Positions 26,212 through 36,288 of a stretch of DNA of 64,000 nt are shown in pieces. The position numbers and the translations under genes were made by a program. Under the pieces are notes generated by a model. The model was not told where the DNA came from and did no database searches. It worked only from the letters and a program-made list of their open reading frames with translations. Where the stretch lies: assembly GCF_019977315.1 (NCBI RefSeq), contig NZ_AP024652.1:744001-808000 (forward strand), written 5' to 3'. Source of the stretch: Arthrobacter sp. StoSoilB22. Its GTDB lineage: Bacteria; Actinomycetota; Actinomycetes; Actinomycetales; Micrococcaceae. How positions within the stretch are numbered: the first letter of the stretch is position 1; each line of letters opens with the position of its first letter.

Positions 26212-26967
26212 TCAGGACGAGTCCCGCGCGGCAGTTGAGGTGGTGGCAGCCGTGGCCTCCGCCCGGGAAAGCGGGTAGAACTTCATGCGGGCGGGGTAGA
26301 GGCTGCCGTCGTCGAGAGCTTCCAGAACTGCCTTGCACGCCATCAGCCGGGAAAGGTTGCTTTCGCTGACGGAAAAGAGGACGTGAATGGCGGAATTTTG
26401 ATACATTGCCGTCGCTCCGGTTCCTTGCAGTGCGGCCTTCACTGCGTCCCCCAGCCGGGCCAACAATGTCCAACCATGCGTGCGGCTATCGCGGGGCCGG
26501 GGCAGCGCGATGATGGCCAGTGCGTGGGAACCCGGCCCCTCCGCACCGAACGCGGATACATCGTGGACCCTTCGTTGGAAGTGGGCCTGGGTGGCCAGTC
26601 CCGTGTAAACGTCGGTGCAGGAGATGGTGGGGGCTGTTTCTGCTACCTCCGCCCAGCCCTCCGCGATTGAGAGGAGGGCATCGACGTCCAGGGCCTGATC
26701 CGCGGCAGTGAACAGGGCGCGGAAGTCGTTCAGGGTCTCTCTGATGCTGACACCGTTCCTGGCGCGCGCAGCTCCCAGTAATTTCGCCGCGAGGGCGGGA
26801 ACTACTGCCCCGCTTGCCAGGGGAATGACGACTGTCCGGACTTCCGGCACGTACCAATCCGCTCGGAACCGCCAACCCCTTTGGTAACTGGCAGTCCGCC
26901 ATCTGCGCAGCAAGTGGTGCTGTGAAAACGTGCGTTCGGCAGGTGATTTTGTCCGGAACGATGTCAT
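26212..26967 (-). CDS. Degenerate GGDEF-like protein
   Basis: A 251-residue cytoplasmic protein. Residues ~115-230 resemble the start of a GGDEF domain (TDVYTGLATQAHFQRRVHD, then a variable loop, ALAIIALPRPRD), but the GG(D/E)EF catalytic motif is absent, so diguanylate cyclase activity is not expected. The N-terminal half is helical. The start is uncertain: ATG 26967 follows a weak GGGAT; a longer frame to 27135 would overlap the sigma-factor start. It is divergent from the sigma gene and upstream of the adhesin on the same strand, suggesting one regulatory unit. Confidence 0.6.
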   Translation of the reverse strand: MTSFRTKSPAERTFSQHHLLRRWRTASYQRGWRFRADWYVPEVRTVVIPLASGAVVPALAAKLLGAARARNGVSIRETLNDFRALFTAADQALDVDALLSIAEGWAEVAETAPTISCTDVYTGLATQAHFQRRVHDVSAFGAEGPGSHALAIIALPRPRDSRTHGWTLLARLGDAVKAALQGTGATAMYQNSAIHVLFSVSESNLSRLMACKAVLEALDDGSLYPARMKFYPLSRAEATAATTSTAARDSS

Positions 26968-27119
26968 ATCCCAACAGTGCGCAGAAGAGCCGATTCGTGA
27001 CGAAGGGAGTGCCTCGAACATGGTTGCTAAAGACTTTTTACAAACTGGCGTCACGACTCGGGCGGTACCCACACTCCATAGATATGGGCAGGGTTCTCTA
27101 CGGTTTGGGGGTGCCATAA

Positions 27120-28745
27120 ATGGCACGCACGTCACATGCGAGCAACAAAACCAGCGTCGACGACGGACAACTCATTGATTTGGTCCGCAATGGAGACATG
27201 TCTGCCTTCGACGGACTCTACGAGCGCCATGTGTCCGTTGCCTCCAGCGTCGCCAGACGTAACGTGGACAACCAAAGTGACGCCGAGGACGTAGTGGCTG
27301 AGGCATTCCAGGCGGTCCTGCAAAGCCTCATCTCGGGGAAAGGGCCGGACACCTTCTTTAGGGCGTACTTGCTCTCCACGGTTGCCCGATTGTCCCACCA
27401 ACGTAATCGGAAAGCCGGCAAGGTCCTGCCCAGTAGTGACCATGCCGTCCTGGACCAAACCTTGGTGGACTCGGACGCAGCAATCAGCGCCTTTGAATCG
27501 CACACAGTGGCCAAAGCATTCCGGGCCCTGCCTGAACGGTGGCAGGCTGTGCTGTGGTACTTGGACGTCGAACGCATGAAACCCGCAGCTGTGGCACCGG
27601 TTCTGGGTCTCTCAGCCAATGCCGTATCTGCACTCGCTCTTCGCGCCCGTGAGGGCCTGAGGAGGCAGTACCTGCAGTACCACATCGCGGAGCAGGCTGA
27701 CACTAAATGCGCTGAGTACGCCTCGAAGCTAGGCAACTACATCCGTGGTGGAGTCTCTCATGCCACTGGGCGCAGGATCCGTGAGCATCTTAACGGCTGC
27801 CCATCGTGCACCGCGGCCCTTGCGGAGCTGAAAGACGTTCAGGGGAGCATGAGGGCTGTCCTGCTGCCGTTGGTGACAGGGATCCCGGCCGCGCTGTGGG
27901 CGGGCAAAGGGGCGGGGCTCGGAGTTGTGGGTGGCATGGTGCCCGCCAACGCGGCCGTTGCGGTCCCTGCCCTAGCCCAACCGGTGCTCATGGCAGTCAT
28001 CGCAGCAGCTGCCGTAGGACTTGTGCTGGGGGCTGTGGGCATAGTTGACCACCTGACTCCGGACGCCTATATGGAGAAGCGGGCCGTGGAATCCGTTGTG
28101 GCTCCGTCAGAAAAGGCTCCGGTGATTCCAGCCCCTTCCCCAACGAGCGCGCCGACTCCCGTTTCTACAACACCGGCCGTTTCTTCAACACCGGCGCCGC
28201 CGCAGGCGCCACCACCGGGTGACGTGCCATCCGTTGAAGGGCCGCCCGCAAACGAGAATCCTATTGTGGAGAACCCCGTGCCGCAGACTCCGGCCGAACC
28301 ACCGATCGCGCCGCCCCCTGCTCCACTCCCGGTCACCACACAGTCTGCCTCGCCTTTGGCTGTTCCGTCGTTGACTGCTCCAGCGGTTGTGGATGGCTCG
28401 GCGCGCGAGGCCGGGGAGGAAGATTCCGAGCGCAAGGTCCTGGAAATTGACTTCCGGGTCTCCGGAGGAAGTTCCTTGGGGAGCGCGACGGCGGTGTTCT
28501 CCGTGGGGAAGCATTCGTTGGTGGTGGAAGACTCAATTCGTGCCCCGGATGGCTGGATTTGCTCGTTCGAGAGCCGGAGTGTGGTGAGTTGTTCCACTAA
28601 CTCGGTGCAGCGCGCTGATCTTCGGTTTCAGATCGGAGCCGGCCTCAAGCGTGGCAAGGACGACGTCAAAAGAGGCGAAAGAGTTCTTACCTACACGCTG
28701 AGCGGACCGGGGTTGGCTTCCAAAAGGTTCTCTGCCGTGTACTGA
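27120..28745 (+). CDS. ECF sigma factor fused to anti-sigma zinc finger, membrane anchor and extracellular domain
   Basis: A 541-residue single-chain signalling protein. Residues ~15-95 are sigma-2 (NQSDAEDVVAEAFQAVLQSL) and ~125-185 sigma-4 (ALPERWQAVLWYLDVERMKPAAVAPVLGLSANAVSALALRAREGL). Residues ~195-232 are an anti-sigma zinc finger with Cys197, His223, Cys227, Cys230 (HLNGCPSC). A TM helix lies at ~285-308, followed by a Pro-rich spacer to ~425 and a beta-rich outside domain to the end. Normally sigma and anti-sigma are two proteins; fused forms are known in a few actinobacterial ECF groups. ATG 27120 is the first in-frame start after the divergent region. Targets may include the neighbouring adhesin. 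Confidence 0.87.
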   Translation: MARTSHASNKTSVDDGQLIDLVRNGDMSAFDGLYERHVSVASSVARRNVDNQSDAEDVVAEAFQAVLQSLISGKGPDTFFRAYLLSTVARLSHQRNRKAGKVLPSSDHAVLDQTLVDSDAAISAFESHTVAKAFRALPERWQAVLWYLDVERMKPAAVAPVLGLSANAVSALALRAREGLRRQYLQYHIAEQADTKCAEYASKLGNYIRGGVSHATGRRIREHLNGCPSCTAALAELKDVQGSMRAVLLPLVTGIPAALWAGKGAGLGVVGGMVPANAAVAVPALAQPVLMAVIAAAAVGLVLGAVGIVDHLTPDAYMEKRAVESVVAPSEKAPVIPAPSPTSAPTPVSTTPAVSSTPAPPQAPPPGDVPSVEGPPANENPIVENPVPQTPAEPPIAPPPAPLPVTTQSASPLAVPSLTAPAVVDGSAREAGEEDSERKVLEIDFRVSGGSSLGSATAVFSVGKHSLVVEDSIRAPDGWICSFESRSVVSCSTNSVQRADLRFQIGAGLKRGKDDVKRGERVLTYTLSGPGLASKRFSAVY

Positions 28746-28918
28746 TTCCAATATCGCAGTGCGGGTTGCGTCATGATCCTTCGCCCCGGTGCACTCATCC
28801 ATCGGCAAGGCCCGGTAGCGGGTGGCGTGCTCTATCCATAAAGGTGAGAAATGAAGACAGAAACCCACAGCCGTGTGGTGGATCCTTCCGTGCCCTACCT
28901 TGGTGTGGGAACGCTCTG

Positions 28919-29848
28919 ATGTCGCGTGTCCTGGTGACAGGCATTGCCAACCCGGCTGGCTCGTCCTTGGTCCGGCAGCTCAAGGCAAAGGGCCATTGGG
29001 TGCTGGGGGTGGACGAGATTCCTGCCCGTTGCGGGGCGGCCGATGGTGTGGCGGTCGTTTCACCTTCGAATACCCGCGGTTACCTTTGGGAGTTGCGGGG
29101 CCTGGTGGCGGGCTATGGGATCGAAATCCTCATTCCCACCATGAGTGCCGAGCTGGTCGTCTTTTCTGAAGCCCGCGACGATTTCGCGCCGGGAGTTCGT
29201 GTGGTGATCGCCGATCCTGCGCCGGTGAGGAGGGCTCATGACAAATACCTCACCATGACCTGCCTTGCGGGTGCGGGTGTGAGCGTTCCCCGATTCGGCC
29301 TGCCCAGCGCACTCGGGTCTGTGCATGATGCCATGGATATATTGGGCGGCCCGCTGGTGGTGAAACCTCGCATTTCACGCAACGGACGCGGCATCCGGTT
29401 GCTGGGGCGAACGTCCGACTCCGGTGCGCGGGCTGCCCGTATTTGGGCAAGCCTGGACGATTCCTGGATGGTCCAACGGTTTGCACCGGGTACCGAGTAC
29501 GCTGCGCAAGGCTTTCGCCACGGACAACTCACCGGGCCGGATGATGTCCTGGTTGTGTTGGAGAGAACGCTCAGAGAGGCAGCCAAGGAGGATGGTTCGC
29601 CCACAGTTCGTGTCCGGAAGGTTCAAGCGCCCTCGGACTCTGACGTTGCGGTGGTGGCGGGTTCAGCTGCTGCCGCCCTTGGGCTGACCGGACCATTCAG
29701 CGTGGATATCAAGCGCCTGCAGGACGGCAAGCCGGCAGTATTGGAAGTGGAGGCGCGTTTTGGCATGTTCAGTGCCCTTGCGCCTGGGGTGTTGGATACG
29801 GTTTTGGAGCTGTGCAAGCAGGACCACCCTTTGGAAGAGTTCGCGTGA
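28919..29848 (+). CDS. ATP-grasp protein (carbamoyl-phosphate-synthase-like)
   Basis: A 309-residue ATP-grasp enzyme. It starts with a Rossmann-like pre-ATP-grasp unit (MSRVLVTGIANPAGSSLVRQLKAKG) and continues with the ATP-binding core (KYLTMTCLAGAGVSVPRFGLP, GPLVVKPRISRNGRGIRLL) and the metal site region LEVEARFGMFSALAPGV. In most ATP-grasp enzymes the last block reads E-x-N-x-R; here it is E-x-E-A-R. Such single-domain enzymes ligate carboxylates to amines. ATG 28919 begins the Rossmann unit; the frame is open further up but with no recognisable sequence. Substrate unknown. Confidence 0.82.
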   Translation: MSRVLVTGIANPAGSSLVRQLKAKGHWVLGVDEIPARCGAADGVAVVSPSNTRGYLWELRGLVAGYGIEILIPTMSAELVVFSEARDDFAPGVRVVIADPAPVRRAHDKYLTMTCLAGAGVSVPRFGLPSALGSVHDAMDILGGPLVVKPRISRNGRGIRLLGRTSDSGARAARIWASLDDSWMVQRFAPGTEYAAQGFRHGQLTGPDDVLVVLERTLREAAKEDGSPTVRVRKVQAPSDSDVAVVAGSAAAALGLTGPFSVDIKRLQDGKPAVLEVEARFGMFSALAPGVLDTVLELCKQDHPLEEFA

Positions 29849-29908
29849 GGCCTGGTCTCCGTGAGGCCCGGTCTGTGTTCCCTTTCGCCCGGGGCGTACC
29901 CTCATTGC

Positions 29909-30229
29909 ATGGGGATTGAGGCAGTGGTTCCGGCCGTGGTCAGCCTGGCACTCATTGTGGGATCGTTCTGGGCCGGCACGCGGCTGGTGCAGAGGGGCGT
30001 TCCGTCAAAAGGAGCAACCGGCACCCTGGGCAGTGTGTTGTCCATGATTGAACCGGCCACGGGTGCACCTACCCGGATGGAAGCGGCAGCAGCCATAGAA
30101 GAGATGAGGCAGCGCCGGCACGAGTCTCTGTCCGCGGGCCCGGGTTCGGAGGGCCGGGATGTTTTCGGTGGAAAAGTAGTCTTGCCCAGGCCTGTCCAGA
30201 AGCCGGCAGAAGGCGACGTTAAAATCTGA
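29909..30229 (+). CDS. Small single-pass membrane protein, hypothetical
   Basis: A 106-residue protein with one N-terminal TM helix (VVPAVVSLALIVGSFWAGTRLV) and a hydrophilic basic/acidic tail (RMEAAAAIEEMRQRRHESL). I recognise no family. ATG 29909 starts just before the TM segment. It lies between the ATP-grasp gene and ppc, on the same strand as both. Confidence 0.6.
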   Translation: MGIEAVVPAVVSLALIVGSFWAGTRLVQRGVPSKGATGTLGSVLSMIEPATGAPTRMEAAAAIEEMRQRRHESLSAGPGSEGRDVFGGKVVLPRPVQKPAEGDVKI

Positions 30230-30343
30230 GACGCATTCCTTTTGTTGAGTTAGGTGCGGGTAAGATCCCGTAGGAACAAGTAATCCGGCTCACAGTATCC
30301 AGCGCAGTGTACGGGCCAACCAGATCCCCGAAGGTAAGTATCT

Positions 30344-33142
30344 ATGGTTCACACTGCCCATCAAGACACCGATCTCGCTGCTGAACTGCGGGCCGACGTA
30401 CGCCGCGTTTCCACGCTTCTCGGCGAGTCCCTGGTAAGACAACATGGTCCGGAGCTGCTCCAACTCGTGGAGCAGGTGCGGCTGCTGACCAAGGAGTCCA
30501 AGGAAGCAGCCCGAGGCGGCGCGGACGCTACCGGCCCATGGAGCGCGCACGACGTCGTCGCCCAGGTCCGCGAGTTGCTTGCCTCCCTGCCGCTTGACCA
30601 GGCTACTGACTTGGTCCGCGCCTTTGCGTTCTATTTTCACCTCAGCAACGCTGCCGAGCAGGTCCACCGCGTCCGGGGATTGCGCACCCGGCAGGAAAAG
30701 GACGGTTGGCTGGCAAAAGCGGTCTCAGAGATCGCCGGCCAAGCTGGTCCCCAGGTTTTGCAGGACGTGATCAATGAACTGGACGTCCGCCCCATCTTCA
30801 CGGCACACCCCACCGAGGCCTCACGCCGCTCCGTACTGGACAAGGTCCGCAAGCTCTCGGACGTTCTGGCCGAGCCCACCACGGAGGGGACCTCAGCGCG
30901 GCGCCGTCAGGACCGCCAACTCGCCGAGATCATTGATCAAATGTGGCAGACCGACGAGCTGCGGCAAGTGCGTCCCACTCCTGTGGATGAGGCCCGGAAT
31001 GCCATCTATTACCTGAACAGCATCCTTACCGACGCCATGCCGGAGATGTTGACGGACCTTTCAGAGCTTTTGGCTGAGCACGGGGTCTCCCTGCCGGCCG
31101 CTGCCGCACCCCTGAAGTTTGGTTCGTGGATCGGTGGTGACCGCGACGGCAACCCGAACGTTACCGCCGCCGTCACCCGGGAGATCCTGCAGCTGCAGAA
31201 CCAGAATGCTGTCCGCATCAGCATTGCCTTGATCGACGAACTCATCTCGGTACTTTCCAACTCGACCGCTCTTTTTGGGGCCGACCAGGAACTGCTGGAC
31301 TCGATCGCGACTGATCTGAAGAACCTCCCCGGCCTGGATAAGCGCATCCTTGAACTGAATGCCCAAGAGCCGTACAGGCTTAAACTGACCTGCATCAAGG
31401 CCAAGCTCATCAACACTGGCCGACGTATTTCAGCGTCGACGTATCACGAGCCGGGCCGCGACTACGCAACCACTCCCGAGCTGCTTGCGGAGTTTGGGTT
31501 GCTTGAGGCCTCGCTGCGCAACCACTCCGCCGGTTTGGTTGCAGATGGCGCCCTGGCCCGGGTCCGCCGGGCAATCGCCGCTTTTGGTCTGCACTTGGCA
31601 ACCTTGGACATCCGTGAGCACGCCGATTACCACCACGATGCTGTTGGCCAGCTGGTGGACCGGCTCGGCACGCAGAAGCCCTACAGCGAGTTGACGCGTG
31701 AGGAACGATTCACTTACTTGGGTGCGGAGCTGGCTTCGCGCCGTCCTCTTTCCGGGCACCCGATCAAGCTTGAGGGCACTGCGGACGGTACCTACGACGT
31801 TTTCCGGAGTATCCGCCAAGCCCTGCACACCTACGGCCCGGACGTCGTGGAAACCTACATCATTTCCATGACCCGCGGTGCCGATGATGTTCTTGCTGCA
31901 GCGGTCCTGGCGCGCGAAGCCGGCTTGATTGACCTCTTCGGCGCCAAGCCGCACGCCAAGATCGGCTTTGCCCCGCTGCTGGAAACAGTGGAAGAGCTCC
32001 GTGCTTCGGCTGAGATCGTGGACCAGTTGCTGTCCGATCCCTCCTACCGGGAACTTGTCCGCCTTCGCGGCGATGTCCAGGAGATCATGCTGGGCTACTC
32101 GGATTCCAATAAGGAATCCGGTGTGATGACCAGCCAGTGGGAGATCCACAAGACCCAGCGCAAGCTGCGCGATGTAGCAGCCAAGCATGGTGTTCGTGTC
32201 CGCTTGTTCCATGGCCGTGGTGGTTCGGTAGGCCGCGGTGGCGGGCCCACCTACGATGCCATCATGGCCCAGCCGAACGGCGTGCTTGAGGGCGAGATCA
32301 AGTTCACCGAGCAGGGTGAGGTCATTTCGGATAAGTACTCCCTGCCCGAGCTGGCACGCGAAAACCTTGAGCTGTCCTTGGCTGCGGTCATGCAGGGCTC
32401 GGCCTTGCACCGGACTCCGCGCACTTCCGAGGACGAGCGCGAGCGCTACGCAAACGTCATGGAGATCATCTCCGACGCAGCGTTCGACCGCTACCGCGCG
32501 TTGATTGATGATCCTGATCTTCCGGCTTACTTCCTCGCTTCCACCCCTGTGGAGCAACTGGGTTCGTTGAATATTGGATCACGCCCGTCCAAGCGCCCGG
32601 ACTCCGGAGCCGGACTCGGCGGTCTTCGGGCCATCCCGTGGGTTTTCGGCTGGACCCAGTCCCGGCAGATCGTTCCGGGTTGGTTCGGTGTGGGCTCAGG
32701 CTTGAAGGCTGCCCGCGAGGCAGGCAACACCGATCAGCTCCTTGAGATGATGGATCGCTGGCACTTCTTCCGCTCGGTGATCTCCAATGTGGAAATGACC
32801 CTGGCCAAGACAGACATGGAGATTGCCGGTCATTACGTGTCCTCCTTGGTCCCGGAGGAACTGCACCGTCTGTTCCACATGATCCGTGACGAGTACGAAC
32901 TCACGGTGGCAGAAATCGAGAGGCTGACAGGTGAGATCGAGCTCCTCGACGCCCAGCCCACGTTGAAGCGTTCACTCGAAATCCGCGACCAGTACCTGGA
33001 CCCGATCAGCTACCTTCAGGTGGAGCTCCTTCGGCGCGTTCGCGAGGAACAGGTGTCCGGAGCCGAGATTGACGAGCGGCTTCAGCGGGCCATGCTCATC
33101 ACCGTCAACGGTGTGGCCGCCGGCCTGCGCAACACCGGCTAG
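30344..33142 (+). CDS. ppc: Phosphoenolpyruvate carboxylase
   Basis: A 932-residue cytoplasmic anaplerotic enzyme that makes oxaloacetate from PEP and bicarbonate. Both catalytic signatures are intact: [16 protein letters not shown] with His155, and the second motif [16 protein letters not shown]; the Gly-rich [15 protein letters not shown] loop follows, as do [14 protein letters not shown] and the C-terminal NTG. Length agrees with bacterial Ppc. ATG 30344 follows GAAGGT. A 200-base AT-richer leader (30230-30343) upstream probably holds the promoter but no clear -35/-10 pair stands out. A large nested palindrome follows the stop codon. Confidence 0.97.
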   Translation: MVHTAHQDTDLAAELRADVRRVSTLLGESLVRQHGPELLQLVEQVRLLTKESKEAARGGADATGPWSAHDVVAQVRELLASLPLDQATDLVRAFAFYFHLSNAAEQVHRVRGLRTRQEKDGWLAKAVSEIAGQAGPQVLQDVINELDVRPIFTAHPTEASRRSVLDKVRKLSDVLAEPTTEGTSARRRQDRQLAEIIDQMWQTDELRQVRPTPVDEARNAIYYLNSILTDAMPEMLTDLSELLAEHGVSLPAAAAPLKFGSWIGGDRDGNPNVTAAVTREILQLQNQNAVRISIALIDELISVLSNSTALFGADQELLDSIATDLKNLPGLDKRILELNAQEPYRLKLTCIKAKLINTGRRISASTYHEPGRDYATTPELLAEFGLLEASLRNHSAGLVADGALARVRRAIAAFGLHLATLDIREHADYHHDAVGQLVDRLGTQKPYSELTREERFTYLGAELASRRPLSGHPIKLEGTADGTYDVFRSIRQALHTYGPDVVETYIISMTRGADDVLAAAVLAREAGLIDLFGAKPHAKIGFAPLLETVEELRASAEIVDQLLSDPSYRELVRLRGDVQEIMLGYSDSNKESGVMTSQWEIHKTQRKLRDVAAKHGVRVRLFHGRGGSVGRGGGPTYDAIMAQPNGVLEGEIKFTEQGEVISDKYSLPELARENLELSLAAVMQGSALHRTPRTSEDERERYANVMEIISDAAFDRYRALIDDPDLPAYFLASTPVEQLGSLNIGSRPSKRPDSGAGLGGLRAIPWVFGWTQSRQIVPGWFGVGSGLKAAREAGNTDQLLEMMDRWHFFRSVISNVEMTLAKTDMEIAGHYVSSLVPEELHRLFHMIRDEYELTVAEIERLTGEIELLDAQPTLKRSLEIRDQYLDPISYLQVELLRRVREEQVSGAEIDERLQRAMLITVNGVAAGLRNTG

Positions 33143-33147
33143 CACCC

Positions 33148-33230
33148 TCTCTCACATCCCGCGGGTTTTTCTGGATCGCTCTCTCATCTGGTGAGAGAGC
33201 GATCCGTCCAAGGGCGCGGGATGTGAGAGA
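33148..33230. repeat. Nested double palindrome (16-bp outer and 14-bp inner stems)
   Basis: The outer arms 33148-33163 and 33215-33230 are perfectly complementary (TCTCTCACATCCCGCG). Inside them the arms 33173-33186 and 33192-33205 (GGATCGCTCTCTCA) are also perfect. The two spacers between the stems are 9 bases each and the inner loop is 5. It begins 6 bases after the ppc stop, so it may act as a terminator (GCGGGTTTTT is present in one spacer), but two separate perfect stems with shared CTCTCA motifs look more like a palindromic intergenic repeat. Confidence 0.8.
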
Positions 33231-33246
33231 AGGTTAGGGTAGTGGG

Positions 33247-33552
33247 ATGCCGTCGTTCCAGACCAAGTTGAAGATCACTGGCCTCAAACCGGGCAACGCA
33301 CCTGAATCGGTGATGGCCGCAGCGGTGGAAGCGCTGGAAACCCGCCACCACGTGGAGTCGAACCAGCTGGACATCGTCGGCGGAGTGCCCCAGCTCAGCC
33401 TCCGTTTCACAGTTGACGATCGCGATTACTTGGGCGAGAACGACGAAGCCCGGACGTCGGCAGCCATGATGCGTGACGCCGTCGAGCGTGTTGCTTTGAC
33501 CGGCAGCCTTTACGTGCTGCGTCGCAGCCGCGGACGCTGGGCACCGGTCTAA
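33247..33552 (+). CDS. Conserved hypothetical protein, 101 aa
   Basis: A small soluble protein (MPSFQTKLKITGLKPGNAPESVMAAAVEALE...) with a predicted alpha/beta fold and no membrane segment. ATG 33247 lies 14 bases after the nested palindrome and after AAGGTTAGGG. I cannot assign a function. It converges with the DedA gene 5 bases downstream. Confidence 0.65.
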   Translation: MPSFQTKLKITGLKPGNAPESVMAAAVEALETRHHVESNQLDIVGGVPQLSLRFTVDDRDYLGENDEARTSAAMMRDAVERVALTGSLYVLRRSRGRWAPV

Positions 33553-33557
33553 AGGAC

Positions 33558-34202
33558 CTACTCGGGCTGTGGCACGTCGCCGGGTTTGGCGGCGTCGAAC
33601 GGTTCGTCCACGGGGGAACGGCTGCCGCGCCGCCGCGTGACGATCAATCCCACCACCACGCCGATCACCAGGCCCAGTCCCACTCCTATGAGTGAGCTGG
33701 CCCAGAACGGGAGTTTGGTGGTGGAGCCGGTGAAGTAACCCAGTCCCACCTGCCACACGGCCCACAGCACTGCGCCAAGGCCTGCGCACAGGCTGAACCC
33801 GCGTACCGAGACGTTGGCGATTCCCGCCGCGGATGAGGTGGCGAGCCTGCCTCCCGGGATGAAGCGTGCGCCGATGATGGCGCCATACGTTGAGGAGCGG
33901 CCGGCTTTGGCGATGGCCTCGTGGATTCCGCGGTGGACGCGGCGGCCCCACGCCCACCTATCCAGGACATGGCTGATGCGCCGTTTGAACAGCATGAACA
34001 CCGCCATGTCGCCCAACCAGGACGCGAACGCGGCAAGGAAAAGGACGAGCCAGAAGTTCGCGTGGCCATCGGCTGCCAGCGCCCCGCCGGTGATGACCAC
34101 CATTTCGGAGGGGATGGGCGGGAAGATGGCGTCGCCCAGCACAATGGGTACGATCCACAGGTAAATCGCGGATCCCCATGTTTCCGGGGCGATGATGTCC
34201 AT
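33558..34202 (-). CDS. DedA-family membrane protein
   Basis: A 214-residue polytopic membrane protein of the DedA/SNARE-associated family. Landmarks are [19 protein letters not shown] in the first re-entrant region, [15 protein letters not shown], and the conserved [19 protein letters not shown] with the family Arg residues. Bacterial DedA proteins act as lipid scramblases or flippases (undecaprenyl phosphate or phospholipids) and depend on the proton motive force. Start ATG 34202; a GTG two codons earlier is possible. It is divergent from the macro-domain gene. Confidence 0.9.
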   Translation of the reverse strand: MDIIAPETWGSAIYLWIVPIVLGDAIFPPIPSEMVVITGGALAADGHANFWLVLFLAAFASWLGDMAVFMLFKRRISHVLDRWAWGRRVHRGIHEAIAKAGRSSTYGAIIGARFIPGGRLATSSAAGIANVSVRGFSLCAGLGAVLWAVWQVGLGYFTGSTTKLPFWASSLIGVGLGLVIGVVVGLIVTRRRGSRSPVDEPFDAAKPGDVPQPE

Positions 34203-34256
34203 GGCCACAAGGTACCGCACTTGCCGTGTCCGCCGCTCCGGAGTGAGACTGTGGCC

Positions 34257-34811
34257 ATGCGAATCGACATACTGCACGGCGATCTCACCATCCGCGCTGT
34301 TGATGCGATCGTCAACGCCGCCAACTCCTCTTTGCTGGGTGGAGGGGGAGTGGACGGCGCCATCCACAGGGCCGCTGGCGGGGAACTGCTCGAGGCGTGC
34401 CGCGAGTTGAGGCGGACGCAACTGCCGGACGGACTGCCGGTGGGTTCCGCCGTCGCGACTTCCGCATTCAGGCTCCCGGCGCGCTGGGTCATCCACACTG
34501 TGGGACCTAACCGGCACGCGGGACAGACGGATCCGGCGCTGCTCGCCTCCTGCTTCCACGAAAGCCTGGCAGTGGCGTCCGGACTGGGTGCCCGGTCTGT
34601 GGCCTTCCCTGCGATCAGCGCCGGAATTTACGGGTGGGACCCCGTTCAGGTGGCGGAGGTAGCGTTCGACGCCGTGAGATCGTTTTCGTCGTCGTCTTCC
34701 GCCGGCGCGGCGTCGGACAGTCCGCTGGAGGTGGTGGAGTTTGTGCTGTTTTCGGAGGATACGACGGCGGTCTTCCGGAGTGTGTTTGCTGCCTCGCCGG
34801 AGGATTCCTGA
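34257..34811 (+). CDS. Macro-domain protein (MacroD-type ADP-ribosyl/O-acetyl-ADP-ribose hydrolase)
   Basis: A 184-residue macro domain. It shows [24 protein letters not shown] (ADP-ribose loop 1), RWVIHTVGP, and [15 protein letters not shown] (loop 2), which together indicate a catalytically competent MacroD-like hydrolase that removes ADP-ribose from proteins or deacetylates O-acetyl-ADP-ribose. ATG 34257 has GGAGTGAG upstream. Unusually, its last 166 bases lie antisense to the coding end of the convergent amino-acid permease gene; the macro reading there ([20 protein letters not shown]) is typical of the family, so this end is real. Confidence 0.93.
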   Translation: MRIDILHGDLTIRAVDAIVNAANSSLLGGGGVDGAIHRAAGGELLEACRELRRTQLPDGLPVGSAVATSAFRLPARWVIHTVGPNRHAGQTDPALLASCFHESLAVASGLGARSVAFPAISAGIYGWDPVQVAEVAFDAVRSFSSSSSAGAASDSPLEVVEFVLFSEDTTAVFRSVFAASPEDS

Positions 34812-36187
34812 CCAGGCGATTCCTGACGTTTGCGGCGCTGCACCACGTAGTAGAGGACCGTGACGAGTGCCAGGGATGGCAGGCCGAAGATCAAGGTCAT
34901 ATTGAACGCCGAGGTGCCTAGTGTACTGATGGCGATGGCAATCATGAGGACCGCACCGAGGATGGTGCCCACCGGGTAGAACCGGGTCTTGTAGGCGAGT
35001 TCAGTGCCGCTGCGCTTCATGCTGCGGCGGAAGAACCAATGGGTCACGAAGATCATGAACCAGGTGAACATGGCCCCGAACATGGAGATGGCCATCATGA
35101 AGGTGAAGGCAGTCTCGGGGAACATGGCGTAGACGACAGTGGCGATCGCGATTCCTGCCGTGGATAGGACCAAGGCATTCACGGGGGCGCCGTTGGAGCG
35201 GAGTTTCCCAAATACGGCCGGTGCGTCACCGCTGCGGGACAGGCTGAAGATCATTCGCGTGGAAATGTAGAGCTGGCTGTTCATGGCTGAGAGCGCAGCG
35301 ATGATCACCACGAAGGTCAAAAGGCTGTCCGCGAAGGGAATGCCCAGATTCTGCATGACTGTGACGAAAGGGCTGCCCCCGGCCAGGATCTGGCTCACGG
35401 GGGCGATTGCCAGGATCAGTGCCAGTGTGACGATGAAGAACAGCAACAGCCGGGCGATAGTGGTCCGGAAAGCCTTCTTCACGGCGGTTGCCGGGTCTTT
35501 GGCTTCACCAGCGGCGATGGCAATCATCTCGATGCTGAGGTAGCTGAAGATGGACACGATCACCGCGAACCAGGTGCCGGAGAATCCGTTGGGGAAGAAG
35601 CCGCCTTCGGCTGTGTAGTTCTGGAAGCCAGTGCCGTCCGTGCGGGCGCCGAAGACGATGTACGCGCCGAGCACAATGAACGCGATGATTGCGAAGACCT
35701 TGATGCTGGAGAACCAGTACTCCAGAGTTCCGAACACCTTCACGTTCATGGTGTTCACGCCGATGAGAACCGCCGAGAAGAAGATCACCCATAGCAGTGA
35801 CGGCACGTCAGGGAACCACAGTTTCATGTATTCGCCCACCGCGGTCACCTCAGTTCCCACGGCTAGCACGATGCAGGACCAGTACATGTCCTTCACCAGG
35901 AAACCGGCCAGCGGGCTGACGTAGTGTTCGGCAAAAGCTCCGAAGGATCCTGAGGTTGGGTGTGCCACTGTCATCTCGGACAAGCTGCCCATGAGGAGGA
36001 GTGCGATCAGGCCTCCGATGGCGTAGCTGATGATGACGCTGGGCCCAGCCAGGCCGATGGCAAATTTGCTCCCCAGGAACAGACCGGTACCGATCGCTCC
36101 GCCCAGCGCGATCATGGTCATTTGCCGTGAGGTGAGCTGCCTTTTAAGCCCGCCCTCACGTTCTTGGATCTTATCGAAACCGCCCAC
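34646..36187 (-). CDS. Amino-acid permease (APC family, 12 TM)
   Basis: A 513-residue inner-membrane transporter. The N-terminus is the APC hallmark ([44 protein letters not shown]), with AnsP/GabP-style helices after it. GTG 36187 has GAGGAGGT upstream. The last ~55 residues form a long Ser/Thr/Asp-rich cytoplasmic tail (residues ~459-513) that runs 166 bases into the macro-domain gene on the other strand, which is longer than in typical relatives. It is divergent from an Lrp/AsnC-type regulator that probably controls it in response to the amino acid. Confidence 0.93.
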   Translation of the reverse strand: MGGFDKIQEREGGLKRQLTSRQMTMIALGGAIGTGLFLGSKFAIGLAGPSVIISYAIGGLIALLLMGSLSEMTVAHPTSGSFGAFAEHYVSPLAGFLVKDMYWSCIVLAVGTEVTAVGEYMKLWFPDVPSLLWVIFFSAVLIGVNTMNVKVFGTLEYWFSSIKVFAIIAFIVLGAYIVFGARTDGTGFQNYTAEGGFFPNGFSGTWFAVIVSIFSYLSIEMIAIAAGEAKDPATAVKKAFRTTIARLLLFFIVTLALILAIAPVSQILAGGSPFVTVMQNLGIPFADSLLTFVVIIAALSAMNSQLYISTRMIFSLSRSGDAPAVFGKLRSNGAPVNALVLSTAGIAIATVVYAMFPETAFTFMMAISMFGAMFTWFMIFVTHWFFRRSMKRSGTELAYKTRFYPVGTILGAVLMIAIAISTLGTSAFNMTLIFGLPSLALVTVLYYVVQRRKRQESPGQESSGEAANTLRKTAVVSSENSTNSTTSSGLSDAAPAEDDDENDLTASNATSAT

Positions 36188-36231
36188 AACGACCTCCTCG
36201 TCGATTCTGCAAATCGCTTCAAGATAGAATC

Positions 36232-36244
36232 CAGCTCAGAGCTG
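36232..36244. promoter_or_regulatory. Palindrome CAGCTCAGAGCTG in permease/Lrp divergent region
   Basis: A 13-base inverted repeat between the permease start (36187) and the Lrp-type regulator start (36289). GATTCT/AGAATC flanks are also symmetric. A plausible Lrp/AsnC operator, unproven. Confidence 0.35.
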
Positions 36245-36288
36245 TGCCAAGGATTTCGAAGGATCAGGAAAATATTGGAGGTGGGTTC

